From: an uncultured Comamonadaceae bacterium
GTDB lineage: Bacteria; Pseudomonadota; Gammaproteobacteria; Burkholderiales; Burkholderiaceae
Assembly (NCBI GenBank): GCA_946482115.1
Contig: CAMLQP010000125.1
Span: 1-8,052, forward strand
DNA: 8,052 nt
Reading direction: 5' to 3'
The first letter of the stretch is position 1. The number at the start of each line of letters is the position of its first letter. Below are positions 1 through 6,745 of this stretch, piece by piece. The notes beneath the pieces were generated by a model that was not told the origin of the DNA, searched no databases, and worked only from the letters and a program-made list of their open reading frames with translations. Made by a program: the position numbers and the translations under genes.

Positions 1-1610
1 TCCAGGCCGCGGCCGATGGCGAGATCAAGGCGCTGTGGATCGCCTGCACCAACCCGGCGCAATCCATGCCCGACCAGGCGACGGTGCGCCGCGCGCTGCA
101 GCGCGCCGAGTTCGTGGTGGTGCAGGAGGCTTTTTCGACAGCCTCGACCTGCGACTTCGCCGACATCCTGCTGCCCGCCACCACCTGGGGCGAAAAGGAA
201 GGCACGGTCACCAACAGCGAACGCCGCATCAGCCGCGTGCGCGCCGCGGTGCCACCGGCCGGTGAAGCGCGGCACGACTGGCGCATCGCCGTCGATGTGG
301 CGCACCGGCTGGAAGCGCAGTTGCGCCCGGGCCAGCCCTCACTGTTCCCGTACGAGACGCCCGAGGCCATCTGGCTCGAACACCGCGAATCCACCCGTGG
401 CCGCGACCTCGACATCACCGGGCTGTCCTACGACGCACTGGAGAACGAAGGCCCGCAGCAGTGGCCGCTGCGCGAGGGCGACAGGGCCGGACGCGAGCGC
501 CTCTACGCCGACGGCGTGTTTCCCACGGCCGACGGCAAGGCCAAATTCGCCGCCCTGCCCTACAGGCCCACCGCCGAACAGCGCGAATCGCGCTTCCCCT
601 TCTCGCTGACCACCGGCCGCCTGCGCGACCACTGGCATGGCATGACGCGCACCGGCACCATCGGCCGCCTGTTCGGACACGTGGCCGAGCCGTCGGTGCA
701 GATGAACCCGCAGGACATGGAGCGCCGAGGCCTCAAGGACGGCGAGCTGGTGCACGTGACCAGCAAGCGCGGCTCCATCGTGCTGCCGGTGCAAGGCTCG
801 CGCACCGTCCACACCACGCAGGCCTTCATCGCCATGCACTGGGGCCCCGAATACCTGAGCGGCCGCAGCAGCCAGGGCGAGCCGCTGGCGGGCGTCAATG
901 CCATCACCACCTCGGCCTACTGCCCGACGTCCAAACAGCCCGAACTCAAACACGCGGCGGTCAAGGTCCTCAAGGCCGAACTGCCCTGGACCCTGCTGGG
1001 CGTGGCCTGGCTGCCCGAAGCCTCGGCGCTGACGGCGCTGGCCGAACTGCGCTCGCTCATGCCCTCGTTCGACTTCGCCTCCTGCGTGCCTTTCGGCCGC
1101 GAACGCACTGGCGTGCTGTTCCGGGCCGCCGCCCACGAGGCACCGGAACCGGCTCTGGTCGAGCGCATCGAAGCGCTGCTGGGCCTGACCACCGCCGACA
1201 CCCTGCGCTACGCCGACAAGCGCCGCCAGCAGCGCCGCAGTGCCCGCCTGCAGCGCACCGGTGACGACATCACGCTCGAGGCCTTCCTGCTGGCCGGCGA
1301 CACCAGCGCCGAGTCCTGGATCAAGACCCTGCTGCAGGACGAACTGCCCGCCGGCCGCTACGGCCGCCTGCTGCTGATGCCGGGCGCCGCGGCGCCGGTG
1401 GCGGTGGTCGCCAAAAGCCCCCAGGTCTGCACCTGCTTCAATGTCGGCGAAGACGCGATCCGGGGTGCGCTGCCGCGCTGCGGCGGCACCGACGACCAGC
1501 GCCTGGCGCAGTTGCAGGGCCAGCTCAAGTGCGGCACCAACTGCGGCTCCTGCATCCCGGAACTGCGGCGGCTGGTGAAGGCCGTGCCCGCATCCCTGGT
1601 AGCCATATAA
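1..1610 (+). CDS. nasA: Assimilatory nitrate reductase, catalytic subunit (C-terminal part; 5' end outside the window)
   Basis: Molybdenum enzyme that reduces nitrate to nitrite in the cytoplasm for nitrogen assimilation. The reading frame is already open at position 3 and gives about 535 residues, so the N-terminal [4Fe-4S] region and much of the molybdopterin domain lie upstream. Visible parts, in order: the end of the molybdopterin oxidoreductase domain (IACTNPAQSMPDQ, about 40-80; TNSERRISRVR, about 210-242); the molybdopterin-dinucleotide-binding domain from about 590 to 970 (LTTGRLRDHWHGMTRTG); a linker; and a C-terminal BFD-like [2Fe-2S] domain with CTC (Cys codons at 1428 and 1434) and KCGTNCGSC (Cys codons at 1530, 1542 and 1551). 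The MGD domain followed by a BFD domain is typical of NasA rather than of periplasmic NapA or formate dehydrogenase. The stop is TAA. ybiB follows after 36 bp on the same strand, then cobA, which supplies the siroheme precursor for nitrite reductase. Confidence 0.9.
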   Translation, partial: QAAADGEIKALWIACTNPAQSMPDQATVRRALQRAEFVVVQEAFSTASTCDFADILLPATTWGEKEGTVTNSERRISRVRAAVPPAGEARHDWRIAVDVAHRLEAQLRPGQPSLFPYETPEAIWLEHRESTRGRDLDITGLSYDALENEGPQQWPLREGDRAGRERLYADGVFPTADGKAKFAALPYRPTAEQRESRFPFSLTTGRLRDHWHGMTRTGTIGRLFGHVAEPSVQMNPQDMERRGLKDGELVHVTSKRGSIVLPVQGSRTVHTTQAFIAMHWGPEYLSGRSSQGEPLAGVNAITTSAYCPTSKQPELKHAAVKVLKAELPWTLLGVAWLPEASALTALAELRSLMPSFDFASCVPFGRERTGVLFRAAAHEAPEPALVERIEALLGLTTADTLRYADKRRQQRRSARLQRTGDDITLEAFLLAGDTSAESWIKTLLQDELPAGRYGRLLLMPGAAAPVAVVAKSPQVCTCFNVGEDAIRGALPRCGGTDDQRLAQLQGQLKCGTNCGSCIPELRRLVKAVPASLVAI

Positions 1611-1632
1611 CCCGCAGTCATCTGACCTCGCG

Positions 1633-1638
1633 GACAAT
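1633..1638 (+). promoter_or_regulatory. Possible -10 box (GACAAT) directly upstream of ybiB
   Basis: GACAAT matches TATAAT at 4 of 6 positions and ends 8 nt before the ybiB ATG, where transcription would begin almost at the start codon. No convincing -35 is seen at 16-18 bp and no Shine-Dalgarno lies between. It could give ybiB a short or leaderless transcript in addition to readthrough from nasA. Weak on its own. Confidence 0.25.
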
Positions 1639-1646
1639 GTCGGCCC

Positions 1647-2594
1647 ATGAGCATCAGCCACTACATCAAAGAGATCGGGCGCGGCAAGGACGGCGCCCGT
1701 TCGCTCACGCGCGAACAGGCCACCGACCTGTTCGGCCAGGTGCTGGACGGCGCCGTGACCGATCTGGAAGTGGGCGGCTTCTGCCTGGCCATGCGGATCA
1801 AGGGCGAGACGCCGGACGAGATGGCCGGCTTCCTCGACGCCACGCACGCCCGCCTGCGGCGCCTGCCGGACAACGGCCTCACCACCGTGGTGCTGCCGAG
1901 CTACAACGGTGCGCGCAAGCTGCCGGTGCTCACGCCCCTGCTGGCCCTGCTGCTGGCGCGCGAAGGCGCGGCCGTGCTGGTGCACGGGACCGCCACCGAG
2001 GACAGGCGTGTGACCAGCGAGGCCGTGTTCGCCGCACTGGGCCAGCCGGCCCGTTCGGCGGTGGGTTCGTTGAACGAAGGCGACTGCGCCTTCGTTCCCA
2101 CCGAGGTGTTCTTCCCCGGCCTCAAGCGCCTGCTGGACGTGCGCCGCTTGGTCGGTCTGCGCAACCCGGCGCACAGCCTGGTCAAGCTCATGAACCCCTG
2201 CAAAGGCCGCGCACTGATCGTGGGCAGCTACACCCACCCCGAGTACGCGGTGTCGATGGCGCAGACTTTCGCCCTGGTCGGCGCGCACGCCCTGCTGCTG
2301 CGCGGCACCGAAGGCGAGCCGGTGGCCGACGCGCGCCGCACGCCACAGATGGACGCCTTCCGCGGCGGTGAACGCATCCTGCTGCAGCCTGCGCAGGAAG
2401 GCTCGCTGGCCGCGTTGCCCGAACTGCCCAGGGACATCTCGGCCGACGCCACCGCCGCCTACATCCGCGCGGTGCTGGACGGCCGCCTGCCTGTGCCCAC
2501 ACCGATTGCCCTGCAGGTGGCACACATCCTGCAAGAGGTCTCCCGACCCGCCACAACAGAGACAAACCGCGTCGCCGCGGTCAGCACCCCATGA
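1647..2594 (+). CDS. ybiB: YbiB / TrpD2-family protein (anthranilate phosphoribosyltransferase-like, predicted nucleic-acid-binding)
   Basis: 315 residues with the fold signature of the anthranilate phosphoribosyltransferase superfamily. A helical N-terminal domain (about 1-70) precedes the alpha/beta domain. Segments that place it in the TrpD2/YbiB group are LPSYNGARKLPVLTPLLALL (83-102), where TrpD would carry its GTGGD phosphoribosyl-diphosphate loop; VGLRNPAHSLVKLMNP (169-184); GSYTHPEY (193-200); and LRGTEGEP (218-225). E. coli YbiB is known as a dimer that binds nucleic acids and lacks TrpD activity; the same is inferred here because the GTGGD loop is absent. The start at 1647 is chosen because it begins the conserved N-terminus MSISHYIKEIGRG, although no clear Shine-Dalgarno precedes it. 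The stop overlaps the cobA start (ATGA, 2591-2594), which suggests translational coupling. Its role inside a nitrate-assimilation operon is not explained by the sequence. Confidence 0.85.
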   Translation: MSISHYIKEIGRGKDGARSLTREQATDLFGQVLDGAVTDLEVGGFCLAMRIKGETPDEMAGFLDATHARLRRLPDNGLTTVVLPSYNGARKLPVLTPLLALLLAREGAAVLVHGTATEDRRVTSEAVFAALGQPARSAVGSLNEGDCAFVPTEVFFPGLKRLLDVRRLVGLRNPAHSLVKLMNPCKGRALIVGSYTHPEYAVSMAQTFALVGAHALLLRGTEGEPVADARRTPQMDAFRGGERILLQPAQEGSLAALPELPRDISADATAAYIRAVLDGRLPVPTPIALQVAHILQEVSRPATTETNRVAAVSTP

Positions 2595-3424
2595 ACATGC
2601 CCGCCACCGTCATCACTTCCGAAAGCCAGTTCCTCCCAGGTACCGTCACCCTCGTGGGCGCCGGTCCGGGCGACCCGGAACTGCTGACCATCAAGGCCGC
2701 CAAAGCCATCGCCGCGGCCACCGTGCTGCTGGTCGATGACCTGGTGGGCGACGGCGTGCTGACCCATGCCTCCCCCAGCGCGCGCATCGTGCACGTGGGC
2801 AAGCGCGGTGGCTGCAAGAGCACGCCGCAGGCCTTCATCGAGAAGCTCATGATCATGGCCGCGCGCGAAGGCGAGGTCGTGGTCCGCCTCAAGGGCGGTG
2901 ACCCCTTCATCTTCGGTCGCGGCGGTGAAGAGGTGGAACACCTGCGCGAGGCCGGCATCGCGGTGCAGGTCATCAACGGCATCACGTCCGGTCTGGCCGG
3001 CCTCACCTCGCTGGGCGCGCCGCTCACCCACCGCGACCATGCGCACGGTGTCGTCTTCATCACCGGCCACGCCAAGCCGGGCGACGCCGGCACCGACTGG
3101 CAGCAACTCGCGGCCACCGCGCGCGACGCCAAGCTCACGCTGGTCATCTACATGGGGGTCTCCGGCGCCGCGCAGATCCAGGCCGACCTGCTCACCGGCC
3201 TGCCCGCCAGCACGCCACTGGCCATCATCCAGCATGCCAGCCTGCCCCAGCAACGCCACGCCGTGACCACGCTGGGCTCGCTCACCGCCACGCTGGCGAG
3301 CGAGGGCCTGGGCAGTCCTTCGGTGATCGTGGTCGGCGACGTGGTGCGGGGCGTGGCCGCCATCGGCCAGGCCGACGTGCCGGGACACAGCGCCGACCGG
3401 CGGGTGGCCAACCTCCACTTCTGA
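2591..3424 (+). CDS. cobA: Uroporphyrinogen-III C-methyltransferase (SUMT)
   Basis: Transfers two methyl groups from S-adenosylmethionine to uroporphyrinogen III, giving precorrin-2, the branch point to siroheme and cobalamin. 277 residues, the usual length for a stand-alone SUMT, with no fused CysG dehydrogenase/chelatase or HemD domain. Family motifs are clear: VGAGPGDPELLT (22-33), VVRLKGGDPFIFGRGGEE (97-114), INGITSGLAGLTSLGAPLTH (128-147), ITGH (157-160), YMG (187-189) and PSVIVVGDVV (243-252). With nasA upstream, the likely purpose is siroheme for assimilatory nitrite reductase. The start ATG at 2591 overlaps the ybiB stop; a second in-frame ATG at 2597 cannot be excluded. Neither has a good Shine-Dalgarno, consistent with coupling to ybiB translation. 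It ends 25 bp before the end of the convergent regulator gene. Confidence 0.93.
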   Translation: MNMPATVITSESQFLPGTVTLVGAGPGDPELLTIKAAKAIAAATVLLVDDLVGDGVLTHASPSARIVHVGKRGGCKSTPQAFIEKLMIMAAREGEVVVRLKGGDPFIFGRGGEEVEHLREAGIAVQVINGITSGLAGLTSLGAPLTHRDHAHGVVFITGHAKPGDAGTDWQQLAATARDAKLTLVIYMGVSGAAQIQADLLTGLPASTPLAIIQHASLPQQRHAVTTLGSLTATLASEGLGSPSVIVVGDVVRGVAAIGQADVPGHSADRRVANLHF

Positions 3425-3449
3425 GCCCTCGCGGCCGCGCGCGGCGCCG

Positions 3450-4166
3450 TCAGGCCGCCGGGCGGGCGCCGTTCACGACCGCGGCCCGGGCGCGGCGACG
3501 GGTGTCGGCAAAGGCGCTGGTGCCGAGCCAGCGCCACAGGTTCTGCGCCTCGTGGTGCGCCCCCTGCACATGCAGGTCCCGGCTGCGGAGCACTTCTTGC
3601 GGTGAGCGGTCGCCGGTCCAGACCTCGGTCAGGGCGCGCACCGTCGAGTCCACAACCAGTGTGAGTTCACGGCCGGGGTCGTCGCGGCACAGGTCGGCCA
3701 CGCCCGATTCGATCACCAGCCACCAGGTTTTTTCGCCCGAGCGGGCGTCGCGGAACCGGAACTGCACCACCACGGCATGGGGCGGACATTCGTCCAGGCG
3801 CACGAAGCGCCGGATGTCCCACATCAGCAGCCCCGCATCGAGTTCGTCGTCGCGCAGGCGGCTGCCGATCCAGCGCGCCCCCCAATGGCCCAGCGCCAGG
3901 ATGATGGGGCGCAGTTCTTCGCCCGCGTCGGTCAGGGCGTACTCCCAGACCTTGCCCACGGCGCTGCGCCGCACCACGCCGATCTCCTCCAGATGCCGCA
4001 GGCGCTGCGCCAGCAGGCTGGTGGACATGCGCGGCACACCGCGGTGAAGGTCGTTGAAGCGCCGGCTGCCGCACAGCAGTTCGCGCACCACCAGCGGCGT
4101 CCAGCGCTCGCACAGCGCTTCGGCGCCACGGGCCACGGTGCAGAACTGGCTGTAGCTGTCAGACAT
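3450..4166 (-). CDS. HxlR-family winged-helix transcriptional regulator with a long C-terminal domain
   Basis: 238 residues. The N-terminal part (about 5-100) is an HxlR/MarR-type winged helix: a Cys near the start (Cys9), then RWTPLVVRELLCGSRRFNDL (21-40), the likely recognition helix RMSTSLLAQRLRHLEEIGVV (46-65), the wing RRSAVGKVWEYALTDAGEEL (66-85) and LGHWGARW (92-99). Plain HxlR proteins have about 100-150 residues. This one has about 120 more, with the look of the SCP2-like C-terminal domain found in longer HxlR relatives, probably for ligand binding or dimerisation. The ATG is chosen because GGAAGG lies 6 nt upstream and the N-terminus fits the family. It is divergent from the nitrilase gene and is the obvious candidate regulator of the nitrilase-oxidase pair and of itself. 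Direction of control and effector are not visible. Confidence 0.88.
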   Translation of the reverse strand: MSDSYSQFCTVARGAEALCERWTPLVVRELLCGSRRFNDLHRGVPRMSTSLLAQRLRHLEEIGVVRRSAVGKVWEYALTDAGEELRPIILALGHWGARWIGSRLRDDELDAGLLMWDIRRFVRLDECPPHAVVVQFRFRDARSGEKTWWLVIESGVADLCRDDPGRELTLVVDSTVRALTEVWTGDRSPQEVLRSRDLHVQGAHHEAQNLWRWLGTSAFADTRRRARAAVVNGARPAA

Positions 4167-4172
4167 CGAGGG

Positions 4173-4178
4173 CCTTCC
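4173..4178 (-). promoter_or_regulatory. Ribosome binding site of the HxlR-family gene
   Basis: GGAAGG on the minus strand, 6 nt upstream of the ATG at 4166. It supports that start. Confidence 0.6.
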
Positions 4179-4268
4179 GACTGCAAGTGGAAAACGCTTC
4201 AGATTCTGGACTGGTCAAACCGGCCTGTCACGCGCAATCTGGGGCCGTCTCCAGCCCGGAGCGTCCCC

Positions 4269-4274
4269 GAGGAG
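4269..4274 (+). promoter_or_regulatory. Ribosome binding site of the nitrilase gene
   Basis: GAGGAG, 6 nt upstream of the ATG at 4281. It decides this start over upstream in-frame codons that would run back over the regulator gene. Confidence 0.75.
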
Positions 4275-4280
4275 CCCGCC

Positions 4281-5264
4281 ATGACCACCGTCGCCATCAT
4301 CCAGCGCCCGCCCGTGTTGCTCGACCAGCGCGCCACCCTGGAGCGCGCCGTCGCCGCTGTCGGCGAAGCCGCCGCCGCGGGAGCCACGCTGGTGGTGCTG
4401 CCCGAGTCGTTCATCCCCGGCTATCCGGTCTGGATCTGGCGGCTCGCCGCCGGCAAGGACGGGGCCCTGATGGGGCAGCTGCACGCCCAGCTGCAGGCCC
4501 AAGCGGTGGACCTGGCGGCCGGCGACCTGCAACCGCTGTGCGAGGCGGCGCGCCAGCGGGCCGTCACGGTCGTCTGCGGTCTCTGCGAAGTGGAGCGCGC
4601 CACCGGCGGCGGCACGCTCTACGACAGCGTGGTGGTGATCGGACCGGATGGCCGGTTGCTCAACCACCACCGCAAGCTGATGCCGACCAATCCGGAGCGC
4701 ATGGTGCACGGTTTTGGCGATGCCTCGGGCCTGCGCGCCGTGGACACGCCGGCCGGGCGGATCGGCACACTCATCTGCTGGGAAAACTACATGCCGCTGG
4801 CGCGCTACGCGCTCTATGCCCAGGGCGTGCAGATGCATGTGGCGCCCACCTACGACTGCGGCGACGGATGGATCAGCACACTGCGACACATCGCACTGGA
4901 AGGCCGGTGCTGGGTGCTCGGCAGCGGCGTCGCGCTGCGCGGCAGCGACATCCCCGATCACGTCCCCGGCCGGGCCCAGCTGTTTCCGGACCCGGACGAA
5001 TGGATCAACCCCGGCGACTCCGCCGTGGTGGACCCGCAGGGCCGGCTGGTTGCCGGTCCCATGCGGTGCGAGACAGGCATCCTGTGCGCCGAGATCGACA
5101 CCGCGCGCGTGGCACCGGCGCGGCGGGCGCTCGACGTCAGCGGGCACTACGCGCGCCCCGACATCTTCCAGCTCCGGGTGCACCGTGCGCCCACGGCGGC
5201 GGTGCACTTCACCGACGACAGCACCGGCGCCGCGGCGCCGGCGGCACCTTCCCCCACCCACTGA
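4281..5264 (+). CDS. Nitrilase (carbon-nitrogen hydrolase, branch-1 type)
   Basis: Predicted cytoplasmic nitrilase that hydrolyses a nitrile to a carboxylic acid and ammonia through a cysteine thioester. 327 residues, slightly short for nitrilases (about 330-380). The complete catalytic set is present: Glu42 in LPESFIPGYPVW, Lys132 in HHRKLMPTNPER, the second Glu139, and nucleophile Cys166 in LICWENYMPLARYALYAQG. CWENYMPLAR, and the following APTYDCGDGWISTLRHIALE (188-207), favour true nitrilases over amidases or carbamoylputrescine hydrolases. Catalysis C-terminal elements run to about residue 310; the last residues (TGAAAPAAPSPTH) are low-complexity. The start is set by GAGGAG and by the typical N-terminus TVAIIQRPPVLLD. 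A longer open frame back to 3777 is antisense to the regulator gene and is not coding. The FAD oxidase gene follows after 17 bp, so the two form an operon. Substrate (aliphatic, aromatic, hydroxynitrile or cyanide-like) cannot be read from the sequence. Confidence 0.92.
   Translation: MTTVAIIQRPPVLLDQRATLERAVAAVGEAAAAGATLVVLPESFIPGYPVWIWRLAAGKDGALMGQLHAQLQAQAVDLAAGDLQPLCEAARQRAVTVVCGLCEVERATGGGTLYDSVVVIGPDGRLLNHHRKLMPTNPERMVHGFGDASGLRAVDTPAGRIGTLICWENYMPLARYALYAQGVQMHVAPTYDCGDGWISTLRHIALEGRCWVLGSGVALRGSDIPDHVPGRAQLFPDPDEWINPGDSAVVDPQGRLVAGPMRCETGILCAEIDTARVAPARRALDVSGHYARPDIFQLRVHRAPTAAVHFTDDSTGAAAPAAPSPTH
5224..5241. repeat. Perfect 18-bp GC palindrome near the 3' end of the nitrilase gene
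   Basis: CCGGCGCCGCGGCGCCGG is identical to its reverse complement. Its central 14 bases, GGCGCCGCGGCGCC, also occur at 1383-1396 inside nasA. Both copies encode Gly-Ala-Ala-Ala-Pro in the same frame, so high-GC codon choice is enough to explain them. Confidence 0.5.
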
Positions 5265-5269
5265 CCTTC

Positions 5270-5275
5270 AGGAGA
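5270..5275 (+). promoter_or_regulatory. Ribosome binding site of the FAD oxidase gene
   Basis: AGGAGA within the 17-bp gap after the nitrilase stop, 6 nt before the ATG at 5282. It gives the second operon gene its own translation start and favours 5282 over the in-frame ATG at 5288. Confidence 0.75.
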
Positions 5276-5281
5276 CACACC

Positions 5282-6700
5282 ATGGACATGCAACTGACGG
5301 GACTGGACGGCCCGGTCGACATCGCCCCGGAGGACTACGCGGCCTTCAAGACCGGCTTCAGGGGCGCGCTGCTGACGCCGCAGGACGCGGCGTTCGACGA
5401 GACGCGCAAGCTCTGGAACGGCATGATCGATCGCCGTCCCGGGCTGATCGCGCGCTGCACCGGCACGGTCGATGTGGTGCAGGCGGTGCGCTTCGCGGCG
5501 CGGCACCGCCTGCTGATGTCGGTGCGCTCGGGCGGTCACAACATCGCCGGCCTGGCCACCAACGACGGCGGCCTGATGATCGACATGTCGCTGCTGCGCG
5601 GCATCTGGGTGGACCCGGCGGGGCGCACGGCCTGCGCGCAGGCCGGCTGCACCCTGGCCGACCTGGACCGCGAGACACAGCTGCATGGCCTGGCGGCGGT
5701 GCTCGGCTTCGTGTCCACCACCGGCATCGCCGGTCTCACACTGGGCGGTGGGTTCGGCTACCTCACCCGCCGCCACGGCTGGACCTGCGACACCCTGGTG
5801 TCGATGGAAGTGGTCATGGCCGACGGCCGGGTGCTGCGGGCCTCGGCCGACGAGCACGCCGAGCTGTTCTGGGCCTTGCGCGGCGGCGGCGGCAATTTCG
5901 GCGTCGTCACCGCCTTCGAGTACCGGCTGTTTCCGGTCGGTCCCGAGATCGTGGGCGGCGCCCTCGCCTGGCACGGTGCCGACGCGCGCCAGGTGCTGCA
6001 GGCCTACCGCGACGTCAGCGCCCGCGCGCCACGGGAGATGACCAGCGTGGCAGTGTTGCGGATCGCGCCGCCCGCACCCTGGCTGCCGCCCGAGATCCAC
6101 GGCCGGCCCATGGCCGCGATCTTCGTCTGCCACACCGGCGACATGGCCGAAGCCGATGCCCTGCTCGCCCCGCTGCGCGAGGTGGCCCGGCCGGTCGCCG
6201 ACACGGTGATGCGGCGGCCCTATGTGCAGATGCAGAGCCTGCTCGACGCCACCCAGCCCAAAGGCCGGCGCTACTACTGGAAATCGCACTACCTCGCGGA
6301 CATCGGGCCGTCCCTGATGGACCTGGCGGTGGAACACGCCGGGCACATCGCCTCGCCGTTTTCGGCCTTGCTCATGTTCCAGATCCAGGGCGCGCTGGGC
6401 GAACAGAGCGCCGGCCATTCGCCCGCCGGCAACCGCGACGCCGCCTACGTGCTCAACATCGCGGCGTCCTGGGAGAAGCCCGAGGAGGACGCGCTCCAGC
6501 TGCGCTGGGCGCGCGACTGCTTCGAGGCCACCCGGGGCTGCTCCACCGGCGGCACCTACATCAATTTTCTGACCGAGGAAGAAGGGGCCGACCGCATCCA
6601 GGCCGCCTACGGCAGGGACAACCTCGACCGGCTGGCGGCCCTCAAAGCCCGCTACGACCCCGACAACCTGTTCCGCTGCACCAAGGGCCTGACCGGCTGA
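5282..6700 (+). CDS. FAD-linked oxidase of the berberine bridge enzyme (BBE)-like family
   Basis: 472 residues, normal for the family. The N-terminal PCMH/FAD_binding_4 domain (about 50-220) carries VRSGGHNIAG (81-90), where His86 is the expected covalent FAD attachment site, then TTGIAGLTLGGGFGYLTRRHG (146-166) and ALRGGGGNFGVVTAFEYRL (198-216). The substrate-binding middle includes YYWKSHYL (331-338). The C-terminal BBE domain (about 424-470) has YINFL (Tyr426) and RYDPDNLFR (457-465). Family members oxidise alcohols, sugars, amines or cyanohydrins with O2 or another acceptor. The second flavin link, the Cys of the GxCPTVG motif, is missing: the aligned stretch is GFVSTTG (142-148) with Val144 in its place, so a single histidyl link is expected. 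No signal peptide is seen, so it is probably cytoplasmic. It is co-transcribed with the nitrilase; the two may act in sequence on a nitrile-related compound, but that is inference. Confidence 0.9.
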   Translation: MDMQLTGLDGPVDIAPEDYAAFKTGFRGALLTPQDAAFDETRKLWNGMIDRRPGLIARCTGTVDVVQAVRFAARHRLLMSVRSGGHNIAGLATNDGGLMIDMSLLRGIWVDPAGRTACAQAGCTLADLDRETQLHGLAAVLGFVSTTGIAGLTLGGGFGYLTRRHGWTCDTLVSMEVVMADGRVLRASADEHAELFWALRGGGGNFGVVTAFEYRLFPVGPEIVGGALAWHGADARQVLQAYRDVSARAPREMTSVAVLRIAPPAPWLPPEIHGRPMAAIFVCHTGDMAEADALLAPLREVARPVADTVMRRPYVQMQSLLDATQPKGRRYYWKSHYLADIGPSLMDLAVEHAGHIASPFSALLMFQIQGALGEQSAGHSPAGNRDAAYVLNIAASWEKPEEDALQLRWARDCFEATRGCSTGGTYINFLTEEEGADRIQAAYGRDNLDRLAALKARYDPDNLFRCTKGLTG

Positions 6701-6739
6701 ACCGCACCACCGCCCGGCGACCACCCGGCACGCCCCGCC

Positions 6740-6745
6740 TACACT
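6740..6745 (+). promoter_or_regulatory. Possible -10 box (TACACT) directly upstream of rdsA
   Basis: TACACT matches TATAAT at 4 of 6 positions and ends 7 nt before the ATG at 6753. Transcription would begin at or next to the start codon. No clear -35 and no clear Shine-Dalgarno are present in the 52-bp gap (6701-6752), which otherwise holds nothing recognisable. Confidence 0.3.

Larger units (their letters stand above)
4167..4280. promoter_or_regulatory. Divergent control region between the HxlR regulator and the nitrilase operon
   Basis: 114 bp between the two divergent start codons, more AT-rich in its centre than its surroundings. It contains the interrupted palindrome CAGA-T-TCTG (4200-4208) and an inverted pair CAGATT (4200-4205) / AATCTG (4236-4241). 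Between the arms lies TTGACC read on the minus strand (4213-4218), a plausible -35 for the regulator gene, but no convincing -10 follows at 16-18 bp. On the plus strand TGGTCA (4212-4217) is 17 bp from CAATCT (4235-4240), a poor -10. The operators and promoters of both units must lie here or overlap the coding ends; exact sites are not settled. Confidence 0.4.

Noticed and set aside
339..2534. 731-codon open frame on the minus strand
   Set aside because: It lies antisense to nasA and ybiB, both of which show clear family motifs. Its product is a His/Gln/Gly/Arg-rich composition typical of a GC-rich shadow frame, with no recognisable domain.
3425..3449. GC palindrome CGCGGCCGCG (3430-3439) between cobA and the regulator gene, considered as a bidirectional terminator
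   Set aside because: It has no loop of usable size and no T tract on either strand. The 25-bp gap shows no convincing terminator.
3728..3747. Six-T run next to the inverted repeat CGCCCG-AG-CGGGCG, considered as a terminator or frameshift site
   Set aside because: On the plus strand the T run precedes the stem, and on the minus strand the stem is followed by A, so neither is a terminator. The A run in the regulator gene (codons GAA AAA ACC) is not in the frame of a slippery heptamer.
3777..4280. Upstream extension of the nitrilase frame
   Set aside because: The extra residues run antisense through the HxlR gene, and GAGGAG at 4269-4274 plus the family N-terminus fix the start at 4281.
4187..5281. 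Upstream extension of the FAD oxidase frame over the nitrilase gene
   Set aside because: The extension gives an Arg/Gly/Ala-rich shadow translation of the nitrilase. The AGGAGA site at 5270-5275 and the family N-terminus support 5282.
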